Assembly (NCBI RefSeq): GCF_003443995.1
Contig: NZ_QWEY01000010.1
Span: 1-64,000, forward strand
Direction: 5' to 3'
Length of the DNA: 64,000 nucleotides
Source of the DNA: Pseudotabrizicola alkalilacus
GTDB taxonomy: Bacteria; Pseudomonadota; Alphaproteobacteria; Rhodobacterales; Rhodobacteraceae
Numbering within the stretch: the first letter of the stretch is position 1; every line of letters starts with the position of its first letter. A program made the translations under genes and the position numbers. Shown here one piece after another: positions 16,781-31,043 of the stretch. The notes below the pieces were generated by a model, which had not been told where the DNA came from, made no database searches, and saw only the letters and a program-made list of their open reading frames with translations.

Positions 16781-16828
16781 AGCGCCTCCCTCCCCCCTCG
16801 TGGGGGAGGGTTGGGGTGGGGGGGCGCT
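16781..16828. terminator. GC-rich hairpin between convergent genes
   Basis: CCCTCCCCC and GGGGGAGGG pair around a TCG loop at about 16788-16810, inside a wider AGCGCC/GGCGCT pair (16781-16786 with 16823-16828). It lacks a clear T-run. It sits between the convergent efflux and mfd genes and could be a bidirectional terminator or a dispersed repeat. Confidence 0.4.
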
Positions 16829-16842
16829 GTCGCCAGCCGCCC

Positions 16843-20298
<3,456 letters not shown>

Positions 20299-20355
20299 GG
20301 CGTCCTTACCTACGCCCCGCAGCCCGCCCGTCAAGGGCAGGCCGCAGAGCAAATC

Positions 20356-20865
20356 TTATGTGATGTTGTGATACATGCCAAACAGGGCAGTCACGAAAAT
20401 CGCAATCATCCCGATCAGTTGCACCACAAACCTGTGACGCATCAACAGCCGCACCAGCGCCGCCCCCTCGGGGGCATCCGTCTCTACCCGCAGCGCCAGC
20501 CGCAGGGTCAGGTAGCCGACCAGCACCATCGGCGCGACCATGCACAGCACCGCCTGCGCGAATTCCACCTGATACAGCACCGACAGCAACACCAGAATGG
20601 TCAGCATAAAGAACACGATGCCGATCAGCCACAACCCGCCGTTGCGCGAGATATAGAGCATCCGCCGCGCGTTGATCCGCGCCAGCATCGCCAGATCCTC
20701 TGCCGCGCCTTCGCCGTATCTACGGGCGCGGTTGATCATGTCAAACGGCACGCCCAGCACCCAATGGCTGACCGAAGACCACAGCACCGCGAGCGCGATC
20801 CAGTACCACAGGCTGGAAAACGACCGCATGTCGATCAACAGGAAGATCAGCGAATACCATTCCAA
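20356..20865 (-). CDS. Membrane protein annotated in relatives as component of SufBCD complex
   Basis: About 169 residues with four likely membrane segments (around MRSFSSLWYWIALAVLWSSV, NGGLWLIGIVFFML, AVLCMVAPMVLVGYL, and the C-terminal FVVQLIGMIAIFVTALFG). Homologues in Rhodobacteraceae begin M-x-WYSLIF-x2-IDMRSFS, which here corresponds to LEWYSLIFLLIDMRSFS starting at a TTG (20865). The ATG at MRSFSS, 12 codons later, is the alternative. The database name is historical; no Fe-S role is evident. Divergent from hemB. Confidence 0.75.
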   Translation of the reverse strand: MEWYSLIFLLIDMRSFSSLWYWIALAVLWSSVSHWVLGVPFDMINRARRYGEGAAEDLAMLARINARRMLYISRNGGLWLIGIVFFMLTILVLLSVLYQVEFAQAVLCMVAPMVLVGYLTLRLALRVETDAPEGAALVRLLMRHRFVVQLIGMIAIFVTALFGMYHNIT

Positions 20866-20956
20866 AACGGTCGCACCTTTTGCCGGATTTTGCGCGCAAG
20901 GCTTGCAGCGCCGCGCCTTTCCATGGCAGGCAAGAGCCAAAGCTGCAAGCCCCTGA

Positions 20957-21982
<1,026 letters not shown>

Positions 21983-22126
21983 CCCGGTCGCAGCCTCGGC
22001 AATCTGCCGCCGGACCCCCTATCTGCGCATGACAACGGCACACAAAGCCGCTATATCTGGTAGCAACGGGCCAGCAGAGCCCTGTTCCGCCTAGGGGCGG
22101 CCAATTGAGGCGAGAGGCGACAGCAG

Positions 22127-22690
22127 ATGACCGTATTCAGCGGATTTTCCAGACGAGCATTTCTTGGCGCAACCGGGGCCACCACGTTTCTGGCGGCCTG
22201 TGGCAATGGTGTGGGCAGCCCCGGCTCGGCCCAGATCGACGCGCGGGTGAACTCGACTGAAGACTATCTTTTCAACAACTTCCCCGGCACCCGCGATCTG
22301 GCCAACCGCGCCTCGGGCGTGCTGATCATGCCGCTCATTACCGAGGCCGGGCTGATCTATGGCGGCGGGTATGGCCGTGGGGCCTTGCGCGTCGGTGGGG
22401 TGACGGTGGATTATTACTCCGCCACCCGCGCCACCTTTGGGCTGCAGATCGGGGCACAGCAATATGCCCATGCGCTGTTCTTCATGACCGAGGGCGCGTT
22501 GGGCCAGTTCCGCCGCAGCCCCGGCTGGGCAGTCGGGGCCGATGTGCGCTATGCGACCCCGGCGCAGGGCGCCTCTCTGGGCAAGGAAACCACCGAGATG
22601 GAGCCGGTGATCGCGCTGGTCTTTGGTCAGCAGGGATTCATCGCCGGGGCGACACTGGCTGGGGTGAAGTATAACCGCATCATCCCCTGA
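22127..22690 (+). CDS. YSC84/SYLF-domain lipoprotein with Tat-like signal
   Basis: 187 residues. The N-terminus SRRAFLGATGATTFLAAC combines a twin-arginine motif with a lipobox-like Cys near residue 25, so export as a lipoprotein is likely. The rest matches the YSC84/SYLF lipid-binding domain: ASGVLIMPLITEAGLIYGGGYGRGAL, a YY/SAT segment and the closing GATLAG. Function in bacteria is unknown. GAGG precedes the ATG. A REP-like copy follows the stop. Confidence 0.85.
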   Translation: MTVFSGFSRRAFLGATGATTFLAACGNGVGSPGSAQIDARVNSTEDYLFNNFPGTRDLANRASGVLIMPLITEAGLIYGGGYGRGALRVGGVTVDYYSATRATFGLQIGAQQYAHALFFMTEGALGQFRRSPGWAVGADVRYATPAQGASLGKETTEMEPVIALVFGQQGFIAGATLAGVKYNRIIP

Positions 22691-22715
22691 GGTCGGTCCC
22701 CGCCGCAGACGTCGA

Positions 22716-22749
22716 ACGCCTCCGGCGGGAGTATTTTAGAAAGGTGCAA
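22716..22749. repeat. REP-like element, single arm
   Basis: ACGCCTCCGGCGGGAGTATT begins this copy, followed by TTAGAAAGGTGCAA. It shares the GCCTCCGGCGGGAGTATTT core with the copy at 41219 and, on the other strand, with the right arm at 13217-13250. It lies between the convergent YSC84 and dehydrogenase genes. Confidence 0.65.
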
Positions 22750-22761
22750 ATCCTGCGCGGA

Positions 22762-23625
22762 TCAGCGCAACCGCCGGATCAGGCTGCTGGTGTCATTGCG
22801 CCCGCCGCCCATGCGCTGGATGTCCTTGTAGAACTGGTCCACCAATGCTGTCACAGGCAGCGAGGCCCCGATATCATTGGCGGTGGCCAGACAGATTCCC
22901 AGATCCTTGCGCATCCAGTCCACCGCAAAGCCATGGTCAAAGCGGTCTTCCAGCATGGTCTTGTGCCGGTTGGCCATCTGCCATGACCCGGCCGCGCCCT
23001 GACTGATCACCTCGATCACCGCCTCGCCGTCAAGCCCCGCCTTTTCGCCAAACGCGAGGGCCTCGGCCAGACCCTGTACCAGACCGGCAATGCAGATCTG
23101 GTTCATCATCTTGGCAATCTGCCCGGCACCGGAATCGCCCAGACGACGGCAGATCCGGGCATATCCCGCGATCACCGGCTCGGCGCGGGCATATTGCGCC
23201 TCCACCCCGCCGCACATCACCGACAGCGCGCCGTTTTCCGCCCCCGCCTGCCCGCCCGACACCGGCGCGTCGACAAAGCCCAGGCCCATGTTTTCGGCCA
23301 GCAGCGCCATTTCGCGCGTCACCTGCGCCGACACGGTCGTGTGATCGACAAACACCGCCCCGGCCTGCATCCCGGCAAAGGCCCCGTCCGGCCCGGTGCA
23401 GATGCCGCGCAGGTCATTGTCATTGCCAACACAGGCCATCACGAAATCCTGACCCGCCGCCGCCTCGCGCGGGGTCGCCGCCGCGCGTCCGCCGTGTTTT
23501 GCCACCCAGGCCTCTGCCTTGGCCGGGCTGCGGTTATAGACCGTCACCTCATGCCCTTTGGCCGCCAGATGGCCCGCCATGGGAAATCCCATCACGCCCA
23601 ATCCCAAGAATGCCACCTTTGCCAT
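22762..23625 (-). CDS. 3-hydroxyisobutyrate dehydrogenase-family oxidoreductase
   Basis: NAD(P)-dependent beta-hydroxyacid dehydrogenase, 287 residues. The Rossmann motif FLGLGVMGFPMAGHL begins at residue 6, the substrate loop is DAPVSGGQAGAENG, and the catalytic lysine is in GAGQIAKMMNQI (about residue 169). Closest known activities are 3-hydroxyisobutyrate, tartronate semialdehyde or glyoxylate reduction; the exact substrate is not clear. The start at 23625 has GGGAGG upstream and matches the family. Confidence 0.9.
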   Translation of the reverse strand: MAKVAFLGLGVMGFPMAGHLAAKGHEVTVYNRSPAKAEAWVAKHGGRAAATPREAAAGQDFVMACVGNDNDLRGICTGPDGAFAGMQAGAVFVDHTTVSAQVTREMALLAENMGLGFVDAPVSGGQAGAENGALSVMCGGVEAQYARAEPVIAGYARICRRLGDSGAGQIAKMMNQICIAGLVQGLAEALAFGEKAGLDGEAVIEVISQGAAGSWQMANRHKTMLEDRFDHGFAVDWMRKDLGICLATANDIGASLPVTALVDQFYKDIQRMGGGRNDTSSLIRRLR

Positions 23626-23707
23626 ACCAAGCCTCCCTTCGCATTGCCCTTTTGCCTGCAATGTCTTAGGTAACAGGCCCACCCCTGCCGTCAAGAACAG
23701 GCCCCTT

Positions 23708-26170
23708 ATGCTCAGTGTTTTCCGTTGGCTCTTGCGACTGTTGACCGGGCTTGTGGCCCTGGGCTTGCTGTGCCTGATCGGGGTCTATTACTTCCTCGAA
23801 CGTTCGATCCCCGATTATACCGAATCCTTCAGCATTGCGGGGGTTTCGGCCCCGGTCGAGATCTTGCGCAACAATGACAACGTGCCGCATATCTTTGGCG
23901 CGACCGACCCGGATGTGTATTTCGCGCTGGGCTTTGCCCATGCGCAAGACCGGCTGTGGCAGATGACCATGCTGCGCCGCACGGCGCAGGGCCGGCTGTC
24001 CGAGGTGTTTGGCCGCCGCACGCTCAAGGTGGACGAACTGCTGCGGCGCTACGATCTTTACACCCTGTCGCTGCAATCGGTGGAGGCGCAGGATGACCCC
24101 ACCCGCGCCGCGCTGGAAGCCTATGCCGCAGGCGTCAACGCGTGGATCGGCGAGATCAATTCCGGTGCCCGCGGGCGCGGCGCGCCGGAGTTCTTCTTTT
24201 TCTCCAATGAGATCGCCGCCTGGGCCCCGGCCGATTCCATCGCCATCCTGAAATTGATGGCGCTGCAGCTCTCTGGCCATCTGGAGGCCGAGGTGCTGCG
24301 CGCCCGCATGTCGATGCTGCTGTCGGAAGAGCGGCTGCGCGACATTCTGCCCGATGATCCGGGGCAGGCTGTCACCGCCCTGCCCGATTACGCGCAGCTG
24401 ATGCCGGGGATCACACCCTCCTTCGCACCCCTGCGGATGGCCACCAACGATCCGCTGTCGCCATTCCCCCGGCTCGATCTGGCGGGCGCATCGAATGCCT
24501 GGGCTGCCGTACCCGAACGGTCGGCCGCCGGGGGCACGCTTCTGGCCAATGACCCGCATCTGGGCTTCACCGCGCCGACGATCTGGTATCTGGCCCGGCT
24601 GGAACTGCAATCGGGTGGCGTGATCGGGGCAACGATCCCCGGCGTGCCCAGCATCCTGATCGGGCGCTCGGCAGCGGTGGGCTGGGGGCTGACCTCCTCT
24701 TACGCCGATGATCAGGATCTGATCATGGAAAAGCTGAACCCCGCCAATACCGAAGAATACGAGACCGCCGAGGGCATGAAGCCCTTTACCACCCGCCGCT
24801 CGATCATTCAGGTCAAGGATGAGGCTCCGGTCACCATCACCCTGCGCTGGTCCGAGGCCGGGCCGGTGCTGCCCGGCTCGCATTACGATCTGGCCTCGGT
24901 GACCCCGCCCGGCCATGTCGCAGCCCTGTCCTGGACCGCGCTGTCGGGCGCGGACACCACGATGACCGCAGCCCTGCGGGTGATGCAGGCCCGCTCGGTC
25001 GACGACGCAATCGAGGCGGGCCGGCTGTTTGTCGCCCCGGCACAAAATCTGATGCTGGCGGACAACTCCGGTATCGCGCTGCAGGTGATCGGCCAGCTGC
25101 CAAAGCGCGATCCCGCCCATCCGACCCAGGGCCGCATGCCCGCGCTTGGCACCCATGCCGCTGCGCGATGGCAGGGCACCCTGCCCTACGAGTCGAACCC
25201 GCGCGTGGTCAACCCGACCAGCGGCATTCTTGGCAACACCAACAACAAAACCGTTGACCGCCCCTTCCCCGATCATCTGTCCTTCCTTTGGGGCGACACC
25301 CAGCGCATCCAGCGCTGGCTGGCGCTGATGCAAACGCGTGAGGTGCACACCCGCGAAAGCTTCATCGAGGCGCAGCTCGATACCGTCTCGCCCACCGCGC
25401 GCGCGATCCTGCCGCTGATCGGCGCCGATCTGTGGTTCACCGGCGAGGCGGCTGCCGACAACACGCCCGAACGCCTGCGCCAGCGGGCGCTGACGCTGTT
25501 GGCCGAATGGAACGGCGAGATGAACGAACATCTGCCCGAGCCGCTGATCTATATGGCCTGGCTGCGGGCGCTCAATGACCGGCTGATCCGCGACGAGCTG
25601 GGCCCCTTGGCCGACAGCATCACCCATCCTGACCCGGTGTTCATCGACCGGGTGTTCCGCAATACGGGTGGCGCGGGGGTCTGGTGTGATGTGATCCAGT
25701 CGGCGGCGGTGGAAACCTGCGCCGACCTTGCCCGCATCGCGCTGGATGAGGCGCTGATCACGCTCACCGCCACCTACGGCCCCAATCCCGAAAGCTGGCG
25801 CTGGGGTCAGGCGCATGAGGCGACGCATGATCACCCTGTGATGGGTGAAGTGCCGTTCCTGAAATGGTTCGTCAACATCCGCCAATCGACCAGCGGCGGC
25901 GACCACACCCTGATGCGTGGCCGCACCAAAGGCACCGGGCCGAACCCCTATCTCAACGTGCATGGCGCGGGCTATCGCGGGGTCTATGATTTCGCCGACC
26001 CGGATTCCTCGGTCTTCGTGATCTCGACCGGCCAGTCCGGCCATCCACTGTCACGCCATTACGACGATCTGGGCGAACGCTGGCGGCGCGGCGACTATGT
26101 GCCGATGAGCCTTGACCCCGAACTCGCCCGCGCGGCGGCGGTCGGCAGCACGATGCTGACGCCGCCCTAA
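23708..26170 (+). CDS. Penicillin acylase family protein (Ntn hydrolase)
   Basis: 820 residues. An N-terminal membrane anchor or signal (MLSVFRWLLRLLTGLVALGL) is followed by an alpha-like chain (NVPHIFGATDPDVYFALGFAHAQDRLWQM). The nucleophile is Ser262 in GASNAW, where self-cleavage would free the beta chain; AND-HL, and GTNNK-like and HPLSRHY regions follow. This family cleaves amides of beta-lactams, long-chain acyl-homoserine lactones or other N-acyl compounds. A role in quorum-signal breakdown is possible but unproven. The ATG at 23708 directly precedes the anchor. Its stop overlaps the convergent SLAC1 gene by four bases. Confidence 0.9.
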   Translation: MLSVFRWLLRLLTGLVALGLLCLIGVYYFLERSIPDYTESFSIAGVSAPVEILRNNDNVPHIFGATDPDVYFALGFAHAQDRLWQMTMLRRTAQGRLSEVFGRRTLKVDELLRRYDLYTLSLQSVEAQDDPTRAALEAYAAGVNAWIGEINSGARGRGAPEFFFFSNEIAAWAPADSIAILKLMALQLSGHLEAEVLRARMSMLLSEERLRDILPDDPGQAVTALPDYAQLMPGITPSFAPLRMATNDPLSPFPRLDLAGASNAWAAVPERSAAGGTLLANDPHLGFTAPTIWYLARLELQSGGVIGATIPGVPSILIGRSAAVGWGLTSSYADDQDLIMEKLNPANTEEYETAEGMKPFTTRRSIIQVKDEAPVTITLRWSEAGPVLPGSHYDLASVTPPGHVAALSWTALSGADTTMTAALRVMQARSVDDAIEAGRLFVAPAQNLMLADNSGIALQVIGQLPKRDPAHPTQGRMPALGTHAAARWQGTLPYESNPRVVNPTSGILGNTNNKTVDRPFPDHLSFLWGDTQRIQRWLALMQTREVHTRESFIEAQLDTVSPTARAILPLIGADLWFTGEAAADNTPERLRQRALTLLAEWNGEMNEHLPEPLIYMAWLRALNDRLIRDELGPLADSITHPDPVFIDRVFRNTGGAGVWCDVIQSAAVETCADLARIALDEALITLTATYGPNPESWRWGQAHEATHDHPVMGEVPFLKWFVNIRQSTSGGDHTLMRGRTKGTGPNPYLNVHGAGYRGVYDFADPDSSVFVISTGQSGHPLSRHYDDLGERWRRGDYVPMSLDPELARAAAVGSTMLTPP

Positions 26171-27162
26171 GCCGTTGCCGCGTTGGTCTTCGTGGCCAGC
26201 GTGCCCGCAGGCCACATCTTCAGCACCCGCCAGGCGATCACCGGCACCCCGCCCAGCGCAAACACCGTGACCAGCACCCCGGCCACGCCCCAGCCGTTGA
26301 TCAACAGCGCCGAGGCAAAGGCCGCCAGCGGAAAGGTGAACGCGCCCCAAAGCGGCGTAAACCCGCCTTGGGTGATCCAGCGCCCGGTGACCAACAGGGC
26401 CAGCGTAATCGCGCAGGCCAGCACCAGCATGCCCTGCGCCAGCACGGTCATGCCCAACAGACCCGCGACCGAGGCGAACAGGCTGGCCGGGGCCAGATGG
26501 ATCGCCAGCAACGGGCGCAGCGGCGCGGGCGGAATGCGCTGCACCAACTGCCACAGACTGATCGCCCAGATGCCGACCGCCACCGGGATCGTCGCCCACA
26601 GGATCACACTCGCCAGCGTGACCCAGCCCAGCGGCACCGCCGCCAATGCGCCGACGATGAAACCGACAAAGCTCAGATGCCAGACCGGCGTCACCACCCG
26701 CCCCTCAGCCGGGGCCGTCATCAGCGCGCGGATCATCAGCACCGCCAGCACGGTCTGCAACACAAGGCCGATGGTCAGCACAACGCGCGCCACCCCCGGC
26801 AGGAAAAACCCCAGCACCGCCGCAACCGCGAGCGCCCCCACCGTGGCCGCCGCCAGCCCCGCCCGACCGGGCAGCACCCGCAGCTCTTCCATCACCACGA
26901 CGGGGCGGCGGGCGATCTTGATGCCGTAAGCCACCGCGCAGAACAGCCACAGCCCCACCGCCAGCCCCATCGCCAGATCGGCCAGCCCTTGCGGCAGCTG
27001 CGCCTCGGCCAGCGCCCGTTTCAGCGCCAGCGACAGGCCCAGAATCCCCAGTGCCACCGCAAACACCGCAGGCGGCATCCGGGCAAACATCGGCAGCTTG
27101 CGCGGCGGAAACTCTGGCGGCGGAAATATCTTCGGGCGGGCGCGGGCGGGGGCTTTGGTCAT
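26167..27162 (-). CDS. SLAC1/TehA-family anion channel or transporter
   Basis: 331-residue membrane protein with about ten hydrophobic segments. Members of the TDT/SLAC1 group include tellurite-resistance TehA and plant anion channels. The start PPPEFPPRKLPMFARMPPAVFAVALGILGL shows the first helix with the conserved PPA-F pattern. The ATG at 27162 has AGAGGA upstream. In-frame codons earlier than this read through the FemAB-like gene on the same strand and are rejected. Substrate unknown. Confidence 0.85.
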   Translation of the reverse strand: MTKAPARARPKIFPPPEFPPRKLPMFARMPPAVFAVALGILGLSLALKRALAEAQLPQGLADLAMGLAVGLWLFCAVAYGIKIARRPVVVMEELRVLPGRAGLAAATVGALAVAAVLGFFLPGVARVVLTIGLVLQTVLAVLMIRALMTAPAEGRVVTPVWHLSFVGFIVGALAAVPLGWVTLASVILWATIPVAVGIWAISLWQLVQRIPPAPLRPLLAIHLAPASLFASVAGLLGMTVLAQGMLVLACAITLALLVTGRWITQGGFTPLWGAFTFPLAAFASALLINGWGVAGVLVTVFALGGVPVIAWRVLKMWPAGTLATKTNAATA

Positions 27163-27232
27163 GGCAAGGATCCTCTTTGCGCAAAGACAGACCGCATCCG
27201 CCCGCCCGATGCAAGCGCGCCGGTGCCGCAGC

Positions 27233-28084
27233 CTAGCCCGGCAGCACCAGCGCGGTCGGCCCCAGCTGGTGCAGGGCCGCACCCGTGCCCAGCTTGAACC
27301 GCGCAAGACCCGGCGCGTCTTCGGTGTTGATGTCGCCCAGATCCAGCACGCGCACCCCTTCGGCCCGCAGCGCAAGGGCGGCCTGCCACAGCAGCACCCG
27401 GTGCGCGCCAGCCGCCCGCGCCGCCGCATCGGCATGGCCCAGATGATAGGTCGCCCAATCGCCATGCCGCACAAAGCACATCATCGCCCGCGCACGCCCG
27501 CCCTGCCGCCATTGCCACAACCGCAGCGCCTGTTCCGGCAGGGCCTGGGTAAACGCGCCGGGCAAGGCCCGGTAACCGCGCGCCGACCGCTGCGCCGCCT
27601 CTGCCGCGATCAGGGCGGGCAAAGCGCGCAAGTGCGCCTGAACCGCCCCCACCCCGCGCCGCTCTGCCGCCGCCAGAGCATTGCGCCACTTGCCTGCCAT
27701 CGCCCGACGCAAATCGGCAGGGTCAGCCGCCAAATCCCACAGCGCCACATGGCGCGGCGTCATCAGCGGGATGATCCCCAGCCCCGATACCGCACGCTCT
27801 GGCATCACGACCAAGGCCGCCCCCAGCCGCGCCAGCCTGCGCAACGCCAGACGTTGCGCCTTTGGCTCCAGCGCCACGCCCCAGACCGGGCCGCGCAGTG
27901 CCACCGCCAGCCCGGCGCGGCGCATCACCTGCACCCGGGCCAGCACCTGCCCGCCGTCGCGCAACTCTGCCCCCGCGATCCGCCCGCCACAGGCCCACAC
28001 CGCCACCGCATAGGCCGCGCTTTGCTGCAGCGCGCCTGCGGGATGTGGGGCAGGGTCTTCCGTGCAATCCCAATGCCATTTCAT
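27233..28084 (-). CDS. FemAB-like GNAT acyltransferase
   Basis: 283 residues with an acyltransferase fold of the FemAB/GNAT type: MAGKWRNALAAAERRGV matches the family's R-x2-L-x3-A region, and the C-terminal VLDLGDINTEDAPGLARFKLGTG carries the K-x-G-F/T-like ending typical of FemABX proteins. Substrate unknown; possibly peptidoglycan or a cell-surface amine. It precedes the SLAC1 gene by 70 bases on the same strand. Confidence 0.75.
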   Translation of the reverse strand: MKWHWDCTEDPAPHPAGALQQSAAYAVAVWACGGRIAGAELRDGGQVLARVQVMRRAGLAVALRGPVWGVALEPKAQRLALRRLARLGAALVVMPERAVSGLGIIPLMTPRHVALWDLAADPADLRRAMAGKWRNALAAAERRGVGAVQAHLRALPALIAAEAAQRSARGYRALPGAFTQALPEQALRLWQWRQGGRARAMMCFVRHGDWATYHLGHADAAARAAGAHRVLLWQAALALRAEGVRVLDLGDINTEDAPGLARFKLGTGAALHQLGPTALVLPG

Positions 28085-28129
28085 GGCACCGTTAACGCAT
28101 ATGAAACTGAATCATCGTTTAACACCGGG

Positions 28130-28252
28130 ATGACACAGCCAAAGATCACCCCCCGCCTCGCCCCCGCCCCACGTCTCACGCTCTGGGTGCCCAGCCTGCT
28201 GGCCTCGGCCCTCGGGCTGGTCTTTCTGTCGGTGCTGGCCCTGATGCCATGA
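28130..28252 (+). CDS. Small single-helix membrane protein (hypothetical)
   Basis: 40 residues beginning MTQPKITPRLAPAPRL, with one clear membrane helix (LWVPSLLASALGLVFLSVLALM). It is divergent from the FemAB-like gene by 45 bases and is followed immediately by an intrinsic terminator, which argues for a real transcription unit. There is no strong ribosome-binding site and no family was recognised. Confidence 0.45.
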   Translation: MTQPKITPRLAPAPRLTLWVPSLLASALGLVFLSVLALMP

Positions 28253-28253
28253 C

Positions 28254-28284
28254 AAAGGCCCCCGCCTGCGCGGGGGCCTTTTTA
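28254..28284 (+). terminator. Terminator after the small membrane protein
   Basis: AAAGGCCCCCGC, a CTGC loop and GCGGGGGCCTTTTT form a strong stem with a T-run on the plus strand. Reading the other way (after aglK) the T-run is only three bases, so it is weaker there. Confidence 0.75.
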
Positions 28285-28299
28285 CACGGGTCCAGTCGC

Positions 28300-29385
28300 T
28301 CAGCGATACAGCAGGCTGATCCCGTTCGCGAACAGATGCACCTTGGCCGGGTCTGCCCCCAGCGCCACCGTCGTCCGGCGGACCTCGGTGTGAATGCCCG
28401 GCAGCTTTGCCACCACCTGCGCATCGCCCCCGGCACGCTTGAAATACAACAGCGTCACCTCACCCAATGCCTCGGTGATCTCGACCTCACCCTTGAAGAT
28501 CGGGGTGCCGCTGGTGGCCAGCAGATCCTCGGGGCGTACGCCGATATTCACCTTCAGCCCCATGTCGGCGGCCAGCGTCGGCACTGATGACACCGCCTCG
28601 CCGCCATTTTCCAGCCGCACCCGGGTCTGTGCCCCGGTCTCGATGACTTCACCCGCCATCAGGTTCATCGCCGGGCTGCCGATGAACTGCGCCACAAATT
28701 CGTTCTGCGGCCGCTCGTACAGCTCCAGCGGTGTGCCGACCTGCGAAATCCCGCCACCGGCCAGCACCACGATCCGCGTCGCCAGCGTCATCGCCTCTAC
28801 CTGATCATGGGTCACATAGATCATGGTGGAATTTGGCATAGACTCTTTGAGCTGGGCAATCTCCAGCCGCGTTGCCACCCGCAAGGCGGCGTCGAGGTTC
28901 GACAGAGGTTCGTCAAACAGGTAAACCTTGGGGTCGCGCACAATGCTACGCCCGATTGCCACCCGCTGACGCTGCCCGCCCGACAGCGCCTTTGGCAGAC
29001 GGTCAAGGTAAGGCTCCAGCTGCAAAATCTTCGCCGCCTTGGCCACCGCCGCATCAATCTCGGCCTGAGATTTCTTGGCGATCTTCAGCGCAAAGCTCAT
29101 GTTGTCGCGCACCGTCATATGCGGGTACAGCGCGTAGGACTGGAACACCATCGCAATGCCCCGCTGCGCCGGCGGCACCTCGTTCATCCGCTCGCCGTCG
29201 ATGGTGAATTCACCGCCCGAGATCTTTTCGAGGCCCGCGATCATCCGCAGCAGCGTCGATTTCCCGCAGCCCGAGGGGCCGACGAAAACGATCAGCTCGC
29301 CGGTCTTGATGTCGAGGTTGATGTTCGACAATACCGTGACCTCGCCATAGGCTTTTGCCACATTTGTCAGTTTCAGTTCGGACAT
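28300..29385 (-). CDS. aglK: Alpha-glucoside ABC transporter ATP-binding protein
   Basis: MalK/UgpC-type ATPase, 361 residues. Walker [10 protein letters not shown] (about 36-44), Q-loop [13 protein letters not shown], signature LSGGQRQR and Walker [13 protein letters not shown] are all present, followed by the C-terminal TOBE/regulatory region (VGVRPEDL-like NIGVRPEDL). Last gene of aglEFGAK, 16 bases after aglA. Specificity is taken from the operon. Confidence 0.93.
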   Translation of the reverse strand: MSELKLTNVAKAYGEVTVLSNINLDIKTGELIVFVGPSGCGKSTLLRMIAGLEKISGGEFTIDGERMNEVPPAQRGIAMVFQSYALYPHMTVRDNMSFALKIAKKSQAEIDAAVAKAAKILQLEPYLDRLPKALSGGQRQRVAIGRSIVRDPKVYLFDEPLSNLDAALRVATRLEIAQLKESMPNSTMIYVTHDQVEAMTLATRIVVLAGGGISQVGTPLELYERPQNEFVAQFIGSPAMNLMAGEVIETGAQTRVRLENGGEAVSSVPTLAADMGLKVNIGVRPEDLLATSGTPIFKGEVEITEALGEVTLLYFKRAGGDAQVVAKLPGIHTEVRRTTVALGADPAKVHLFANGISLLYR

Positions 29386-29401
29386 GCCGGGTTCCCCTCC
29401 C

Positions 29402-31036
29402 TTATTCCTTGCGCATCAGACAGAAACCCCAGGGCCCGAGTGTGACCTCATTCCCGATGGCCGCCGTCGCGCCAAGCTCCCCGCCAATGGCAGCCCATGT
29501 CCCCGTGGGCAGCCCGATACGTGCCTGCTCTGTGCCCAGATTGAAGGCGCAGAAAATCTCTTCCTCCCCCATGCGGCGGAACGAGGCCAGTTCGCCCGTC
29601 GCCACCAGAGCGGTCAGATCGCCATAGCGCAACGCCTCTTGTGCGCGGCGAAACGCCAGTGCGCGGCGATAGTGGTTCAGCATCGACGCGGGGTCAGCAT
29701 CCTGCGCGCCGACCGCCCGGTTCAGATGCGGCGCCTTGACCGGCAGCCACGGGTTGCTCTCGGAAAACCCGCCATTGGCATTGTCCGTCACCCAGGCCAT
29801 CGGTGTCCGGGCGCCGTCGCGACCCTTGAACTCGGGCCAGAACTCGATGCCATAGGGGTCTTGCAGCTCTTCAAAGTCGATATCCGCCTCTGGCAGGCCC
29901 AGCTCTTCGCCCTGATACAGGCACAAAGACCCGCGCAGGCACATCAACAGCACCGTGTAAGTCCTTGCTGCCGCGTCCGAAAGCTCCCACCGGGTGATAT
30001 GGCGCACGGTGTCGTGGTTGGAATAGGCCCAGCACGGCCAGGCATCGGGGGCGACCGCATTCATCCGCGCAAAGGTGTCTGCCAGCAAATCCGCCGTCAG
30101 CCGCTTGGGTTGCAGCATCTCGAACGGATAGCACATCTGCACCTTGTCACCGCCCGAGGTATACTCGGCCATGATCTCAAGCCCGCGCTGCGCATCGCCG
30201 ACCTCCCCCACCGCCGCCGCGCCGAACGGGTCCAGCACCGCGCGGAATTTCTTCAGGAATTCAAGATTTTCCGGCTGGTTCTTGTCAAACAGATGCAGCT
30301 GATGGTTATAGGGGTTCACCCCCGGCGCAATCGAGTCGTTGCGCAGCTCTTTCGGAAGCGAAGGATTGTCGCGCAAGTATTTGTCGGCAAAGTAGAAATT
30401 GATGGTATCCAACCGGAAGCCATGCACCCCGCGTTCCAACCAGAACCGCACCACATCCAACAGCGCCTCCTGCACCGGTTCATGGTGCAGGTTCAGGTCG
30501 GGCTGGCTGGTCAGAAAGTTATGCAGATAATACTGCTCGCGCCGCGCATCCCAGTGCCAGCTTGAGCCGCCAAAGATCGCCAGCCAGTTGTTCGGCGGCG
30601 TGCCGTCCGGTTTTGGCTCGGCCCAGACATACCAGTCGGCGCGCGGGTTGGTGCGATCCTTCCGCGATTCCTTGAACCACGGATGCTGGTCGCTGGTATG
30701 CGACAGCACCAGATCAATCATCACCTTCAACCCCAGCGCATTCGCCCGCGCCATCAGCGCGTCGAAATCCGACAGCGTGCCGAACATCGGATCGACATCG
30801 CAGTAATCCGACACGTCGTAGCCGAAGTCCTTCATCGGACTGGTGAAAAACGGGCTGATCCAGATCGCATCGGCCCCAAGGCTGGCGATATGATCCAGCC
30901 GCTGGGTGATGCCCTTCAGATCGCCGATCCCGTCGCCGTTGCTGTCCTGATAGCTGCGCGGATAGATCTGATAAATCACCGCCCCGCGCCACCAGTTGGC
31001 GTCGACACCGATCACGATTTGCTCTTGTTTGGCCAT
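29402..31036 (-). CDS. aglA: Alpha-glucosidase (GH13)
   Basis: Cytoplasmic glycoside hydrolase, 544 residues, cleaving imported alpha-glucosides such as sucrose, maltose or trehalose. Family GH13 motifs: [15 protein letters not shown], nucleophile Asp210 in GFRLD, acid/base Glu278 in AAVGEVG, and Asp342 in SNHD. The opening [26 protein letters not shown] is typical of the GH13_23 alpha-glucosidases. It has no signal peptide. It lies between the permease and ATPase genes of the operon. Confidence 0.95.
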   Translation of the reverse strand: MAKQEQIVIGVDANWWRGAVIYQIYPRSYQDSNGDGIGDLKGITQRLDHIASLGADAIWISPFFTSPMKDFGYDVSDYCDVDPMFGTLSDFDALMARANALGLKVMIDLVLSHTSDQHPWFKESRKDRTNPRADWYVWAEPKPDGTPPNNWLAIFGGSSWHWDARREQYYLHNFLTSQPDLNLHHEPVQEALLDVVRFWLERGVHGFRLDTINFYFADKYLRDNPSLPKELRNDSIAPGVNPYNHQLHLFDKNQPENLEFLKKFRAVLDPFGAAAVGEVGDAQRGLEIMAEYTSGGDKVQMCYPFEMLQPKRLTADLLADTFARMNAVAPDAWPCWAYSNHDTVRHITRWELSDAAARTYTVLLMCLRGSLCLYQGEELGLPEADIDFEELQDPYGIEFWPEFKGRDGARTPMAWVTDNANGGFSESNPWLPVKAPHLNRAVGAQDADPASMLNHYRRALAFRRAQEALRYGDLTALVATGELASFRRMGEEEIFCAFNLGTEQARIGLPTGTWAAIGGELGATAAIGNEVTLGPWGFCLMRKE

Positions 31037-31043
31037 AAGTCTC

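Noticed and set aside
16781-16828. Poly-C/poly-G hairpin as a confident terminator
   Set aside because: No T-run on either strand; kept only as a low-confidence entry.
23666-26044. 792-codon minus-strand frame opposite the acylase gene
   Set aside because: Composition is that of a reversed coding sequence and no motif is seen.
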